Below, piece by piece: positions 34,757 to 43,930 of a stretch of DNA of 64,000 bases; position 1 is the first letter of the stretch, and each line of letters opens with the position of its first letter. The notes below the pieces were generated by a model. That model did not search any database and was not told where the DNA came from. It saw nothing but the letters and a program-made list of their open reading frames with translations. The stretch is from JBFAPK01 sp040676675. Lineage in GTDB: Bacteria > Actinomycetota > Actinomycetes > Mycobacteriales > Micromonosporaceae. The stretch is taken from the NCBI RefSeq assembly GCF_040676675.1, contig NZ_JBFAPK010000029.1:1-64000 (forward strand), given 5' to 3'. A program made the translations under genes and the position numbers.

Positions 34757-35686
34757 GTGCAGCAGAACGAGATCGGCCGGCGGAGCCTGCTCGCCGGTGG
34801 ACTGGCGGCCATCGCGACCACCACCGTCGCCACCCCCGCCCTCGCCGTCGAGGGGGAGCCGGCCGGTACCGCCACCACCACCCCGCAGGTCGAGGAGCGG
34901 CTCAAGGGTTACACCTACCCGCTGAGCGCGCGCGGCGTGGCCAACCTGGCCCCGGCCCCGCCGTGGCACTACGTCGGCGACATCGTGGGAGTCGAGTTCT
35001 GGACCACCGCGGCGGCCGCCGCGGCCTCGCTGCCCACCGGGCTGACCCCGGACCCGACCAGCTCGGGTCACGGGTACGCCCTCTTCATCGACTGGCAGTT
35101 CTCGGGTGAGCACGAGGAGTACCTCGACCCGGTGCGCAGCCAGTACGGCGAGTTCCTGGTCCTGCTCGACGCGGTCTGGCAGGGCACCCCGGTCGCCTGG
35201 TGCCCGTTCATCTACGTCGACAACGACGCCGCGCTCGCGCGGGGCTGGGTGCAGGGCTTCCCGAAGAAGCTCGGCGCGATCCACCAGACCCGGGCCTTCG
35301 CGGTGGAGAGCCAGGCCGCGCCGGCCGTGGGTACCGGCGGCAGGTTCGCCGCCAGCCTCTCGGCGGCCGGGCGCCGGCTGGCGGACGCGAGGGTGACGCT
35401 GGAGAAGACCGCGTCCACGATCCCGGCGCTGGGCCGGCCGATCGTCAACCTGCGGCACTTCCCACAGCTGCGCCTCGGCCAGTACGACAACCCCGCCGTC
35501 CACGAGCTGACCATGTCCATCCTGGACACGCCGAAGGTGGCGAACACCTGGACCGGTGCCGGTGAGCTGACCTTCTCGCCCGCGCCGGGCGAGGAGCTGG
35601 CGGACCTGGCGCCGCAGCGCGTCGGCGCGGGCTTCCGCGGCTCCCTCTCCTACACCGTCACCGATCTGCGCATTCTCGGCCAGTAG
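34757..35686 (+). CDS. Exported acetoacetate decarboxylase-like protein (Tat signal)
   Basis: A 309-residue protein. GTG 34757 has GGAGGA 6 nt upstream. The N terminus (GRRSLLAGGLAAIATTTVAT) is a twin-arginine signal with cleavage near ALA, so a folded protein is exported. The mature part matches the acetoacetate decarboxylase superfamily: WHYVGDIVGVEFW, LLDAVWQGTPVAWCPFIYVDNDAALARGW and VQGFPKKLGAI, where the Lys pair aligns with the Schiff-base lysine region. Members of the superfamily outside true decarboxylases act as cyclases/dehydratases or have unknown roles. Export is unusual for the family. A hairpin terminator follows. The preceding 255 bp contain no gene and no clear promoter. Confidence 0.78.
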   Translation: MQQNEIGRRSLLAGGLAAIATTTVATPALAVEGEPAGTATTTPQVEERLKGYTYPLSARGVANLAPAPPWHYVGDIVGVEFWTTAAAAAASLPTGLTPDPTSSGHGYALFIDWQFSGEHEEYLDPVRSQYGEFLVLLDAVWQGTPVAWCPFIYVDNDAALARGWVQGFPKKLGAIHQTRAFAVESQAAPAVGTGGRFAASLSAAGRRLADARVTLEKTASTIPALGRPIVNLRHFPQLRLGQYDNPAVHELTMSILDTPKVANTWTGAGELTFSPAPGEELADLAPQRVGAGFRGSLSYTVTDLRILGQ

Positions 35687-35695
35687 CGGGAGGAA

Positions 35696-35724
35696 GGGGC
35701 CCTGCCGAGGTACGGCGGGGCCCC
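35696..35724 (+). terminator. Hairpin terminator
   Basis: A 12-bp stem GGGGCCCTGCCG / CGGCGGGGCCCC (one G:T) with a 5-nt loop, 10 bp after the stop of the decarboxylase-like gene. Confidence 0.75.
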
Positions 35725-35937
35725 AGCCCGGGCCGCCGGGTCGGCCGGTTCCGGCCACGACATCGGCGGCCCAGGTGGGGCGGTTTCGGTCGCGACGCCG
35801 GCGGGCCGACAGCATCGACGAGTTCCGGTAGGCTGTCCGGCGGTCTCCGCCAGGTGGCGTCCCGCCGGACGCCGGTGGTGGCCGCCGCCGAGGCCTGTCC
35901 CGCCGGGGCGGGCGGCCAACGAGAGGAAACGGCTTTC

Positions 35938-36969
35938 GTGCGCAAGACGGCTACCACCCGGCGCCGCGCGCTGGGCTTCATCGCGGCGCTGGTCGCCACG
36001 GCGATGGTCTTCGTTGGCACCCCCGCCGCACCGGCGACGGCCGCGCCCAAGCCGGCACCGGGGGACGAGGGCGGCACCAAGAGCCTGCGCGACGCGCTGG
36101 AGGCCGCCGCCCGGGGACACCTGGAGGCGAAGGCGAAGCTCGAAGCCTCGCAGAAGCGACAGGGCGAGCTCACGGCCGAGCTGCAACGGCTGGAGGCGCG
36201 GCTCACCGTACTCAGCGCGGAGGTCGGCGTGGTCGCCGCCGAGTCGTACCGGGTCGGCCGGCTCAGCGCCATGTCGATGCTGCTGAACAGCGGCTCGCCC
36301 GAGTCGTTCCTGGATCGGGTGGCCGGGCTGGACCTGATGGCGCAGCGCGACAGCCGGCGACTCGGCACGCTGCTGGCGACCCGGGAACAGGCCACCCGGG
36401 CCAAGGCAGCGATCGACAACGAGGTCAAGGAGCAGGGGCGGCAGCTCGCCGTACTGGCCAAGCGCAAGCAGGACGCCGAACGCGCGCTGGCCACCGTCGG
36501 CGGCGGCGCGGCCGGCGGCTTCATCAGCGCCAACTCGCCGCTGGCCAAGCCGGCGCCGCGCAACTCCGACGGCAGCTGGCCGAAGGAGTCCTGCACCATC
36601 GACGACCCGACCACCGACGGCTGCATCACGCCACGCACCCTGCACGCCTACAACGAGGCGCGGGCGGCCGGCTTCAAGCGGTACACCGCCTGCAAGCGCA
36701 GCGGCGGCGACGGCGAGCACCCCAAGGGGCGGGCCTGCGACTTCTCCGCCGCCGCGGGCGGGTTCGAGGACAAGAGCGCCACCGGCGGCGACCGGACGTA
36801 CGGCAACAACCTCGCCGCCTTCCTCGTGAAGAACGCGAGCCGGCTCGGGGTGATGTACGTGATCTGGTACCGGCAGATCTGGATGCCGAGCACCGGGTGG
36901 CGGGCGTACAGCGGGGCCGGTAGCCCGGCGGCCGACCATACGAACCATGTTCATCTTTCGATGTTGTGA
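35938..36969 (+). CDS. Secreted coiled-coil protein with M15-like C-terminal domain
   Basis: A 343-residue exported protein. GTG 35938 has GAGAGGAAA about 10 nt upstream. Signal peptide ~1-36 (ATTRRRALGFIAALVATAMV; cleavage near ATAA). Residues ~50-200 form a long coiled coil (LEAKAKLEASQKRQGELTAE and AALRDxV-like repeats) as in NlpC/P60 and RipA-type regulators. The C-terminal ~120 residues have the metal-site pattern of D,D-carboxypeptidase/endopeptidase (M15/ARB_07466-like) folds: GEHPKGRACDF (His and Asp) and final DHTNHVHLSM (His). It probably acts on, or scaffolds, peptidoglycan at the cell surface. The two internal Cys (ESCTIDD, DGCITP) may pair. Confidence 0.82.
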   Translation: MRKTATTRRRALGFIAALVATAMVFVGTPAAPATAAPKPAPGDEGGTKSLRDALEAAARGHLEAKAKLEASQKRQGELTAELQRLEARLTVLSAEVGVVAAESYRVGRLSAMSMLLNSGSPESFLDRVAGLDLMAQRDSRRLGTLLATREQATRAKAAIDNEVKEQGRQLAVLAKRKQDAERALATVGGGAAGGFISANSPLAKPAPRNSDGSWPKESCTIDDPTTDGCITPRTLHAYNEARAAGFKRYTACKRSGGDGEHPKGRACDFSAAAGGFEDKSATGGDRTYGNNLAAFLVKNASRLGVMYVIWYRQIWMPSTGWRAYSGAGSPAADHTNHVHLSML

Positions 36970-36998
36970 CGTCACGCCACAGCCGCGCTGCGTAGCAT
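36966..36998 (+). promoter_or_regulatory. Predicted leaderless promoter with palindromic -35 region
   Basis: TAGCAT (36993-36998) lies 7 nt before ATG 37006; 17 nt upstream is the perfect palindrome GTGACGTCAC (36966-36975), overlapping the preceding gene's stop codon. No Shine-Dalgarno is present. The same palindrome occurs at 52074-52083. Confidence 0.45.
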
Positions 36999-37005
36999 CG
37001 CAGCG

Positions 37006-38568
37006 ATGGACTCGCTACCGACGGGCGTGACGGACGCCCGACCGACAACCGAACACCAGGCCGGCGGCGTCCGTCCACTGCCGCTCGGTCTCGCCTCCAC
37101 CCTGGTCTTCCTGGCCAGCGGCGCGGTACTGGTGCTGGAGACCGTCTCGCTGCGCCTCGTCGGCCCGTACCTCGGGGTGACGCTACAGGTCACCAGCGCG
37201 GTCATCGGCGTCGCGCTGGCGGCCATCGCGTACGGGGCGTGGCTCGGCGGCTGGCTCGCCGACCGACGGGACCCGCGGCCGTTGCTCGCGCCGGCGCTCG
37301 TGCTCAGCGGTATCGCCACCGCGGTCACCCTGCCCCTGGTGCGCTATGCCGGCGAGCTGCTCTCCGGCGGCGCGACCGGAGCGATCCTGCTGCTCACCGC
37401 GCTCGCGGTCTTCCTGCCGGCGGCGCTGCTCGCGGCGGTCACCCCGCTGGTGGTCAAGCTGCAGCTCGGCGACCTGCGCCGGACCGGGCAGGTGGTGGGG
37501 CGGCTCTCCAGCATCGGAACGCTCGGCGGCATCACCGCCACCCTGGCGACCGGATTCGTGCTGGTGGCCGCGCTCTCCACCACGGTCATCATGCTCGGCC
37601 TCAGCGCCCTGCTGGTGCTGGCCGGGATCGCGCTCGGGATCTACCTGCGCCGCCGGGACCGCACGGGCGTACCGGGGGCGTTGCGGTTGCGGGCCGGGCT
37701 GGTCGTGCTCGGGCTGGCCGGCGCGGGCCTGGCCGCCGTGGCGCCGAACCCGTGCGACGTGGAGACGGCGTACCACTGCGCCTCGGTCGAGGCCGACCCG
37801 GGGCGCCCGAGCGGACGGGTGCTGCGCCTCAACTCGGCCGAACACTCCTATGTCGACCTCGCCGACCCGAGGCACCTGCACTACGCGTACACGCAGTGGA
37901 TCGGGGCGGTCACCGACGTGATGGCGCCGCCCGGCCGGCCGTTGGAGGCGGTGCACCTCGGCGGTGGCGGCTTCACCGTGCCCCGGTACCTGACCGCCAC
38001 CCGCCCGGGCAGCGGCAACACCGTCTTCGAGATCGACGGTGGGCTGGTCGCCCTCGGCGAGCGGGAGCTGGGGCTGCGTCCCGGAGCGGACCTGCGCCCG
38101 GTGGTCGGGGACGCCCGGATGCTGGTGGGCCGGCGCGCCGGCGCCAGCGCCGACCTGGTCGTCGGCGACGCGTTCGGCTACCTCGTGGTCCCCTGGCACC
38201 TCGCCACCCGGGAGATGGCGGCCCAGATCCGGCGGGTGATCCGCCCGAACGGCCTGTACGTGCAGAACGTCATCGACCACCCGCCGCTGCGCTTCATCCG
38301 GTCCGAGCTGGCCACCGTGGCGGCCGAGTTCGCGCACGTCGCCCTGATCGCACCGCCGGCCGCGATCGCCGGCGAGCAGGGCGCCAACTTCGTGATCGTC
38401 GCCTCGCCGTCGCCGCTGCCGCTGGACGCGCTCCGGGCCCGGCTCACCGCCACCGTCACCGATCCGGTCACCCTGCTCGCGGGCGCACCGCTGGCCGAGT
38501 TCGTCGGCGACGCCCTGGTCCTCACCGACGAGTACGCCCCGGTGGACCAGCTGCTCGCCACCGCCTGA
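37006..38568 (+). CDS. Membrane-fused spermidine synthase-like protein
   Basis: A 520-residue protein. The N-terminal half (~25-240) has about seven transmembrane helices with the fused-MFS/SpeE signature LASGAVLVLETVSLRLVGPYLG, GAWLGGWLADRRDPR and GRLSSIGTLGGI. The C-terminal half is a Rossmann-like aminopropyltransferase domain: HYAYTQWIGAVTDVM, VHLGGGGFTVPRYL (motif I), TVFEIDGGLVALGERELGL (post-I acidic), VGDARM and DLVVGDAFG, with ADEYAPVDQL-like end. It lacks a tight match to the polyamine-binding residues, so catalysis of spermidine synthesis is doubtful; related membrane proteins are of unknown function. Likely leaderless. Confidence 0.82.
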   Translation: MDSLPTGVTDARPTTEHQAGGVRPLPLGLASTLVFLASGAVLVLETVSLRLVGPYLGVTLQVTSAVIGVALAAIAYGAWLGGWLADRRDPRPLLAPALVLSGIATAVTLPLVRYAGELLSGGATGAILLLTALAVFLPAALLAAVTPLVVKLQLGDLRRTGQVVGRLSSIGTLGGITATLATGFVLVAALSTTVIMLGLSALLVLAGIALGIYLRRRDRTGVPGALRLRAGLVVLGLAGAGLAAVAPNPCDVETAYHCASVEADPGRPSGRVLRLNSAEHSYVDLADPRHLHYAYTQWIGAVTDVMAPPGRPLEAVHLGGGGFTVPRYLTATRPGSGNTVFEIDGGLVALGERELGLRPGADLRPVVGDARMLVGRRAGASADLVVGDAFGYLVVPWHLATREMAAQIRRVIRPNGLYVQNVIDHPPLRFIRSELATVAAEFAHVALIAPPAAIAGEQGANFVIVASPSPLPLDALRARLTATVTDPVTLLAGAPLAEFVGDALVLTDEYAPVDQLLATA

Positions 38569-38569
38569 T

Positions 38570-38631
38570 CCGCCGCGCCGGCCGGGGGCGCGACCGCCGG
38601 ACCCGCCGCGCCGGCCGAGGGCGCGACCGCC
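38570..38631. repeat. 33-bp tandem duplication
   Basis: Two units starting at 38570 and 38603 (CCGCCGCGCCGGCC, then GGGCGCGACCGCC) directly after the preceding stop codon. It adds no coding capacity. Confidence 0.7.
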
Positions 38632-38702
38632 TCCGGCGGCCCGGGCGCGGGTAGCCGTGACCGATTTCGAATGAGCAGGTGTCAAGCCGCCGGCCAGGGG
38701 CA

Positions 38703-40388
38703 ATGAATCGCGTCATGGGTGGTGCGGGCGGTGCGGTGGAGATCGGCCCCCGGCTGCTCGGCGGGCGGTACCGCCTGGTCGAGCGGCTAGGTGCGGGCGG
38801 CATGTCGGTGGTGTGGCGCGGGTACGACGAGGTGCTGGGCCGGCAGGTGGCGGTCAAGGTGCTCGCCGACAGCCTCGCCAGTGACCGGTCCTTCCGGCAC
38901 CGGATCAGGCTGGAGGCGCAGGCCGCGGCGCGGCTCTGCCACCCGAACATCACCAATGTCTACGACTACGGCGAGGCCGTCGAGGCCGGCGCGACCATCC
39001 CGTACGTGGTGATGGAGCTGGTCGGCGGGGAGTCCCTGGCGAGCCGGCTCGGTCGGCGGAACCGGCTGCCCTGGCGGGAGGCGGTGACCGCCTGCGCCGA
39101 GGTCGCGGCCGCGCTGGCCACCGCGCACGCCCGCGGCGTGGTGCACCGCGATGTCACGCCGGGCAACGTGATGCTCACCCGCACCGGCGCGAAGGTCGTC
39201 GACTTCGGCATCTCGGCGGTGGTGGGCGAGCGCGAGGCGGGACCGGACGGGCATCTGCTCGGCACCCCCGCCTACCTGGCCCCCGAGCGCCTGGAGGACG
39301 GGCAGGTCTCGCCCGCCACCGACGTCTACGCGCTGGGGCTGCTGCTCTACCGCATGCTGAGCGGCCGGCTGCCGTGGGACGCGAGCACCGGTACCGAGCT
39401 GCTCCGGGCCCACCTCTACCAGGATCCCGCGCCGCTGCCGCCGGTGGACGGGCTGCCCGAGGAGGTGGCGCGGCTCTGCGAGCGCTGCCTGGCCAAGGCG
39501 CCCGAGCAGCGGCCGGCGAGCGTCGCGCTCGCCCGTACGCTGGCCGAGGCGGCCGGCATCCTGGTGGCGCTGCCCGTGGCGGGCGACGCCACCACGGCCG
39601 CGGGGGCACCCGAGGCGGGCACCACCCTGCTGCCCTGGTCCGCCGAGACCGACACCCTGCCGCCGTCGCTCTCGCGGCGCGAGGCGACGGCCCGCCGGGA
39701 GGCGGTGGCGCGGCGTCGCCGCCGGGCCGAGGCGATGGTGGTCGGCGCCGGCCTGCTGGCGATCACCGGCCTGGTCTGGGCGGGCACCTCGCGTACGCCG
39801 TCGAGCGGCGGTGCCGAACCGGCCGCGGCCGACGCCGTTCCGGCGAGCTGCCGGGTCGAGTACGCGCTGCGCGAGGACTCCGGCAACGCCTTCGACGCGG
39901 AGCTGAAGGTGACCAACACCGGCCGTACGCCGCTGCGCGACTGGGAGCTGACCTTCGCGTTCCCGGGCGACCAGACGGTGCACGGGGGCAGGTCGGCGTA
40001 CTGGAGCCAGCGCGGGCGCGACGTGACCGCCGAACCCGCGAGCGAGCAGTCCGAACTGCTGCCGGGTGCCTCCGCCGCGCTCGGGCTGACCGGCAGCTAC
40101 GCGGGCGCCAACCCGCTCCCGGTGCGGTTCCGGCTCGCCGGGTCGGTCTGTGACGTCCAGGTCTCGGCCATGGCCGGCCGCCCGGCCCAGACGCCCGGTA
40201 CCCGGGCCGTGGCGGCGGTGACCTCGCCCGCAGCGCCGGCCCGGGGCGGTACGGGCGCCGGGGAGCGGGCCGGGTCGCCGGGCGGGGGCGGCCCGAGCCG
40301 ACCGAAGATCGGCGAGAAGAAGCCGGGTCCGCCGCCGCACGACGGACCGAAGGAGAAGGCGAAGGGCAAGGGCAGGGCGGACGACTGA
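38703..40388 (+). CDS. Membrane Ser/Thr protein kinase with extracellular CBM2-like domain
   Basis: A 561-residue PknB-type receptor kinase. Kinase domain ~17-290: LGAGGMSVVWRGYD glycine loop, VAVKVL Lys, VVHRDVTPGNVML catalytic loop, VVDFGIS metal loop and GTPAYLAPERL. A juxtamembrane Arg-rich stretch and one TM helix (~345-362, AMVVGAGLLAITGLVWAG) lead to an extracellular domain (~385-490) with CBM2/cellulose-binding features: CRVEYALREDSGNAFDAELK, NTGRTPLRDWELTFAFPGDQ and a closing Cys. The C-terminal ~70 residues are Pro/Gly/Lys-rich. Start uncertain: ATG 38703 given; GTG 38679 and ATG 38715 are alternatives, none with an ideal ribosome-binding site. It probably senses a polysaccharide. 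Confidence 0.85.
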   Translation: MNRVMGGAGGAVEIGPRLLGGRYRLVERLGAGGMSVVWRGYDEVLGRQVAVKVLADSLASDRSFRHRIRLEAQAAARLCHPNITNVYDYGEAVEAGATIPYVVMELVGGESLASRLGRRNRLPWREAVTACAEVAAALATAHARGVVHRDVTPGNVMLTRTGAKVVDFGISAVVGEREAGPDGHLLGTPAYLAPERLEDGQVSPATDVYALGLLLYRMLSGRLPWDASTGTELLRAHLYQDPAPLPPVDGLPEEVARLCERCLAKAPEQRPASVALARTLAEAAGILVALPVAGDATTAAGAPEAGTTLLPWSAETDTLPPSLSRREATARREAVARRRRRAEAMVVGAGLLAITGLVWAGTSRTPSSGGAEPAAADAVPASCRVEYALREDSGNAFDAELKVTNTGRTPLRDWELTFAFPGDQTVHGGRSAYWSQRGRDVTAEPASEQSELLPGASAALGLTGSYAGANPLPVRFRLAGSVCDVQVSAMAGRPAQTPGTRAVAAVTSPAAPARGGTGAGERAGSPGGGGPSRPKIGEKKPGPPPHDGPKEKAKGKGRADD

Positions 40389-40437
40389 GCCGCGGGTCGG
40401 CCGGCCGACCGGGGACCGGGGAGGCCGGACCGGCTCC

Positions 40438-41115
40438 TCAGCCGATCGCGGCGAAGCGCTGGACCTGCTCGATCGTCCCCTCGATCACCAGTACGCCGTC
40501 GCGCGGGATCACGGTTTCCGGACCGGCGTACTCGAACGGGCCGGTGGGGCTCTTCACCCCGACCACCACGACGCCGTACCGTTCCCGGAGCCCGATCTCG
40601 GCCAGCGACCGGCCGGCCACGCTGTCCGGCGCGCGGGTCTTGGCGATGGCGAAGTCCTCGCCGAAGTCGATGAAGTCGAGCAGGTTGCTGATGATCAGGT
40701 GCGCGACGCGCTCGCCCATCGCGGCCTCCGGGAAGATCACGTGTTGCGCGCCGACCGAGGAAAGGATGCGGGCATGCCGGGTGGAGGTGGCCCGGGCCCA
40801 GATCTGCGGTACGCCGATCTCGGCGAGCGCGAGCACGGTGAGGACGCTGGCCTCGACCCCGGCGCCGATCGCGACCACGACCCGGGGGAAGTCGCCGATC
40901 CCGAGCTGCCGCAGCGCGGCGTCGTCGGTCGAGTCGGCCTGTAGCACGTACGGGAGCCGGTGGGACCACCTGCGCACCAGCCGCGCGTCCTCGTCCACGG
41001 CGAGCACCCGGTGACCGAGGCGGGAGAGCGACTCGGCCACGTGGCCCCCGAACCGCCCCAGCCCGATCACGGCGACGTCGCCACCGACGCCGGGCCGGCC
41101 ACCGCTAACCGGCAA
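40438..41115 (-). CDS. RCK-domain potassium channel/transporter regulator (KtrA/TrkA type)
   Basis: A 225-residue cytosolic protein. RCK_N Rossmann domain: VAVIGLGRFGGHVAESLSRLGHRVLAVDED (~15-44) with GxGxxG nucleotide site, and ADSTDDAALRQLGI. RCK_C domain (~145-225): RAPDSVAGRSLAEIGLRERYGVVVVGVKSP and a DGVLVIEGTIEQVQRF end. These subunits gate K+ uptake by binding NAD(H), ATP or c-di-AMP. The membrane partner (KtrB/TrkH) is not nearby. The start is TTG 41115, with AGGGGTGG just upstream. It converges with the kinase gene 49 bp away. Confidence 0.88.
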   Translation of the reverse strand: MPVSGGRPGVGGDVAVIGLGRFGGHVAESLSRLGHRVLAVDEDARLVRRWSHRLPYVLQADSTDDAALRQLGIGDFPRVVVAIGAGVEASVLTVLALAEIGVPQIWARATSTRHARILSSVGAQHVIFPEAAMGERVAHLIISNLLDFIDFGEDFAIAKTRAPDSVAGRSLAEIGLRERYGVVVVGVKSPTGPFEYAGPETVIPRDGVLVIEGTIEQVQRFAAIG

Positions 41116-41352
41116 CGAGCCACCCCTGGGGGTGGGCGGTTCCCGGTCCGCGCCGTGGACGCGGGCGGTCCGGGGGCCGTTGGGCGCGATGCGCCGGAAT
41201 CAGCCGATCCTGCACCCGCCCTGCTTACCACGGCGGGCCCGCAGCCACCTGGAACTTCCAGGAGGTTCACCCGCTGGACAGGTGACGACCGACCGAACGT
41301 CGACCTGAAAGGCTTGACTTTGGTCGATTTTCTTTCGAGACAGGAGCTGGCG

Positions 41353-42477
41353 TTGCGACGTACCCTTTCCGCTCTCGGCGTGGCCGGGGCGTTGCTCGCG
41401 ACCGTCGCGGTGGCGCAGACCGTACCGGCGGCGGCGCAGGACGGCGACGAGCGTGACCGGACCGAGGCGAGGAACCGGTTGACGATCATCGCCCATCGCG
41501 GGGCGAGCGGCTACCGGCCCGAGCACACGCTGGCCGCCTACCGGCTGGCGATCCAGATGGGCGCCGACTTCATCGAGCCGGACCTGGTCTCGACCCGCGA
41601 CGGCGTCCTGGTGGTACGGCACGAGAACGAGATCTCGGGCACCACCGACGTCGCGGCGCACCCGGAGTTCGCCGGCCGCCGTACCACCAAGACGATCGAC
41701 GGCACCGCGCTGACCGGCTGGTTCACCGAGGACTTCACCCTCGCGGAGCTGAAGACGCTGCGGGCCAAGGAGCGGCTGCCCGAGGTGCGCCCGACCAACA
41801 CCGTCTACGACGGCCAGTTCGAGATCCCCACCTTCCAGGAGGTCCTCGACCTGGCGCGCGGCGAGAGCCGGCGGCTGGGCCGCACCATCGGCGTCTACCC
41901 CGAGACCAAGCACCCGACCTACTTCCAGTCCATCGGGCTGCCGCTGGAGGAGCCGCTGGTACGGGTGCTCCGGCGCAACGACCTGACCAGCCGCAAGGAC
42001 CCGGTCTTCGTCCAGTCGTTCGAGACGGCGAACCTGCGCAAGCTCAGCAGGCTGACCGACGTACGGCTGGTCCAGCTGCTCGACGCCACCGGCCAGCCGT
42101 ACGACTTCACCGTCTCCGGTGACAGCCGTACGTACCAGGACCTGGTCAGGCCCGAGAACCTCAAGTGGATCAGCACGTACGCCGACGGCATCGGTGCCAA
42201 CAAGAACCTGCTGGTGCCCCGGGACGCGGCCGGCAAGCTGCTCGCCCCGACCGAGGTGGTACGGGACGCGCACCGGGCCGGGCTGATCGTGCACGCCTGG
42301 ACCTTCCGCGCCGAGAACCAGTTCCTGCCGCTGGACTTCCGGGCCGGTACCGACCCGAACGCCCGCGGCGACATCACGGCCGAATACCTGCTCTTCTACG
42401 GCCTGGGCCTGGACGGCGTGTTCAGCGACTTCCCGGACGCGGCGGTGGCCGCCCGCGCGGGCCTCGCGCGCTCCTGA
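41353..42477 (+). CDS. Secreted glycerophosphodiester phosphodiesterase
   Basis: A 374-residue exported enzyme. TTG 41353 has GGAG 6 nt upstream and gives a clean signal peptide (RRTLSALGVAGALLATVAVA, cleavage near AAAQ); longer frames to 40960 are artefacts. GDPD TIM-barrel motifs: IIAHRGASGYRPEHTLAAYR (~36-55, catalytic His), GADFIEPDLVSTRDGVLVVRHE (metal Glu/Asp and second His). It releases sn-glycerol-3-phosphate from glycerophosphodiesters or teichoic-acid-type polymers outside the membrane. Length and the SFETANLRKL segment match GlpQ-type enzymes. It sits alone, followed by a very strong terminator. Confidence 0.92.
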   Translation: MRRTLSALGVAGALLATVAVAQTVPAAAQDGDERDRTEARNRLTIIAHRGASGYRPEHTLAAYRLAIQMGADFIEPDLVSTRDGVLVVRHENEISGTTDVAAHPEFAGRRTTKTIDGTALTGWFTEDFTLAELKTLRAKERLPEVRPTNTVYDGQFEIPTFQEVLDLARGESRRLGRTIGVYPETKHPTYFQSIGLPLEEPLVRVLRRNDLTSRKDPVFVQSFETANLRKLSRLTDVRLVQLLDATGQPYDFTVSGDSRTYQDLVRPENLKWISTYADGIGANKNLLVPRDAAGKLLAPTEVVRDAHRAGLIVHAWTFRAENQFLPLDFRAGTDPNARGDITAEYLLFYGLGLDGVFSDFPDAAVAARAGLARS

Positions 42478-42486
42478 CCCACGGGA

Positions 42487-42529
42487 CGCGTCGGCGGGCC
42501 GCCCGGTACACGGGCGGCCCGCCGACGCG
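42487..42529 (+). terminator. Strong hairpin terminator
   Basis: A perfect 19-bp stem (42487-42505 and 42511-42529) with a 5-nt loop, immediately after the glycerophosphodiesterase gene. Confidence 0.85.
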
Positions 42530-42635
42530 GTACCGGCGGCCCGCTTGTCGATTTTGGGCGGTCAGCAGGGCAAACGCCCGTCTGGCGTGATACGACTGCA
42601 CCGACGAGCGATGCGGGTCGGTGGGACGGGCGGGC

Positions 42636-43826
42636 ATGGGAACGAGTCGGTACTCCCCGCTGATCCGGGACCCGGGACGGCCGCAGCGGGCCACCCACGT
42701 CGAGCTCTTCTACGACCTGGTCTTCGTCTTCATCCTCGCCCGGCTCTCCGAGGTCCTGATCCAGGACCTCACCCCGTTCGGGGCGTACCAGGCGCTGCTG
42801 TTGCTGCTCGCCATCTGGTGGGTCTGGTCGTACACCAACCTGGCGACCGACACGCTGAACTCGGAACGCCCGGCGGTCCAGCTGATCGTCATCGGCATCA
42901 TGTTCGGCAGCCTGCTGATGTCGACCGCCGTGCCGGACGCGTTCACCAATCGCGCGATGCTCTTCGTCTCCGCGTACGTCGGCATCCACCTCGGACGCAG
43001 CATCGTGCTCGCCGTGCTCCTGCGTGGACACCGGCTGCGGCGGCGGCCGCTGCGAGGGATCTTCTGGTTCGGACTCTCCGGGGCGATCTGGTTCGCCGGA
43101 GCGGCCACGCCGAGCGCGGCCGCCCGGGCCGTGCTCTGGACGGTGGCGCTCGCCCTGGACTACGTCGCGCCGGTCTTTCGCTGGCCCACGCCCTTCATCG
43201 GGCGCTCGCAGGAGTGGGAGTGGAACGTGGCCGGCGAGCACCTCGCCGAGCGGTACCGGCAGTTCATCATCATCGCGCTCGGCGAGACGATCGTCATCAC
43301 CGCCCGTACCTTCCGCAGCAGCGACTACAGCCTGCACCGCGGGCTCGCCTTCGTGGTCGCGTTCGCGATGACCGTGCTGCTCTGGTGGATCTACTTCTAC
43401 CGGACCCGGGAGAAGCTCGGCACGGCGGTCACCACCTCCCGCGACCCGGCCCACGAGACCAAGTGGGCCGGGTACGCCCACCTGGTGATGGTCGCCGGCA
43501 TCGTGCTCACCACCGTGGGCGACGAACTCATCATCAACCACCCGCTCGGGCACACCAGCATGCCCTGGATCGCCGTGATCGTCGGCGGCCCGGCGCTCTT
43601 CCTCATCGGGCGAGCGCTGCTCGGGCACGAGGTCTTCGTGCACGTGGCCCACCCCTGGGTGATCGGCACGGGGGTGCTCCTGGTGATGTCGCCCGCGATG
43701 ATCATGTTGCCGCCGCTCGGGGTCGCCGCCACCGCCGTGGCCGTGGTCTTCGGCATCGTGCTGGCCGATGCGATGAGCGGCCGGGAGGCGGCCGGCATGG
43801 GCCGCGTCGGGCCGGACCAGGGCTGA
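42636..43826 (+). CDS. Low temperature requirement A (LtrA)-like membrane protein
   Basis: A 396-residue polytopic membrane protein (about 10-12 helices). The LtrA signature is clear: THVELFYDLVFVFILARLSE near the N terminus, WWVWSYTNLATDTLN, and FIIIALGETIVITARTF mid-protein. LtrA was named in Listeria; its biochemical role is not settled. ATG 42636 preferred over GTG 42621; both follow a G-rich stretch. Flanked by the terminator above and by a converging glycosyltransferase gene. Confidence 0.88.
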   Translation: MGTSRYSPLIRDPGRPQRATHVELFYDLVFVFILARLSEVLIQDLTPFGAYQALLLLLAIWWVWSYTNLATDTLNSERPAVQLIVIGIMFGSLLMSTAVPDAFTNRAMLFVSAYVGIHLGRSIVLAVLLRGHRLRRRPLRGIFWFGLSGAIWFAGAATPSAAARAVLWTVALALDYVAPVFRWPTPFIGRSQEWEWNVAGEHLAERYRQFIIIALGETIVITARTFRSSDYSLHRGLAFVVAFAMTVLLWWIYFYRTREKLGTAVTTSRDPAHETKWAGYAHLVMVAGIVLTTVGDELIINHPLGHTSMPWIAVIVGGPALFLIGRALLGHEVFVHVAHPWVIGTGVLLVMSPAMIMLPPLGVAATAVAVVFGIVLADAMSGREAAGMGRVGPDQG

Positions 43827-43930
43827 CCGGTCCGACCCGGTACCCGGGCGTCCCACGGTCGCTCCCCGGGTTGTCTCACGGTCGCTCCCGGTGTCCGGTG
43901 GCCGCCCGGTGCCGGGTCGCGGCGGTCGGT

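Noticed and set aside
35760..35937. Possible c-di-AMP (ydaO) riboswitch before the coiled-coil peptidase gene
   Set aside because: Such riboswitches often precede wall hydrolases in actinobacteria and there is a hairpin here, but I could not find the conserved core sequences.
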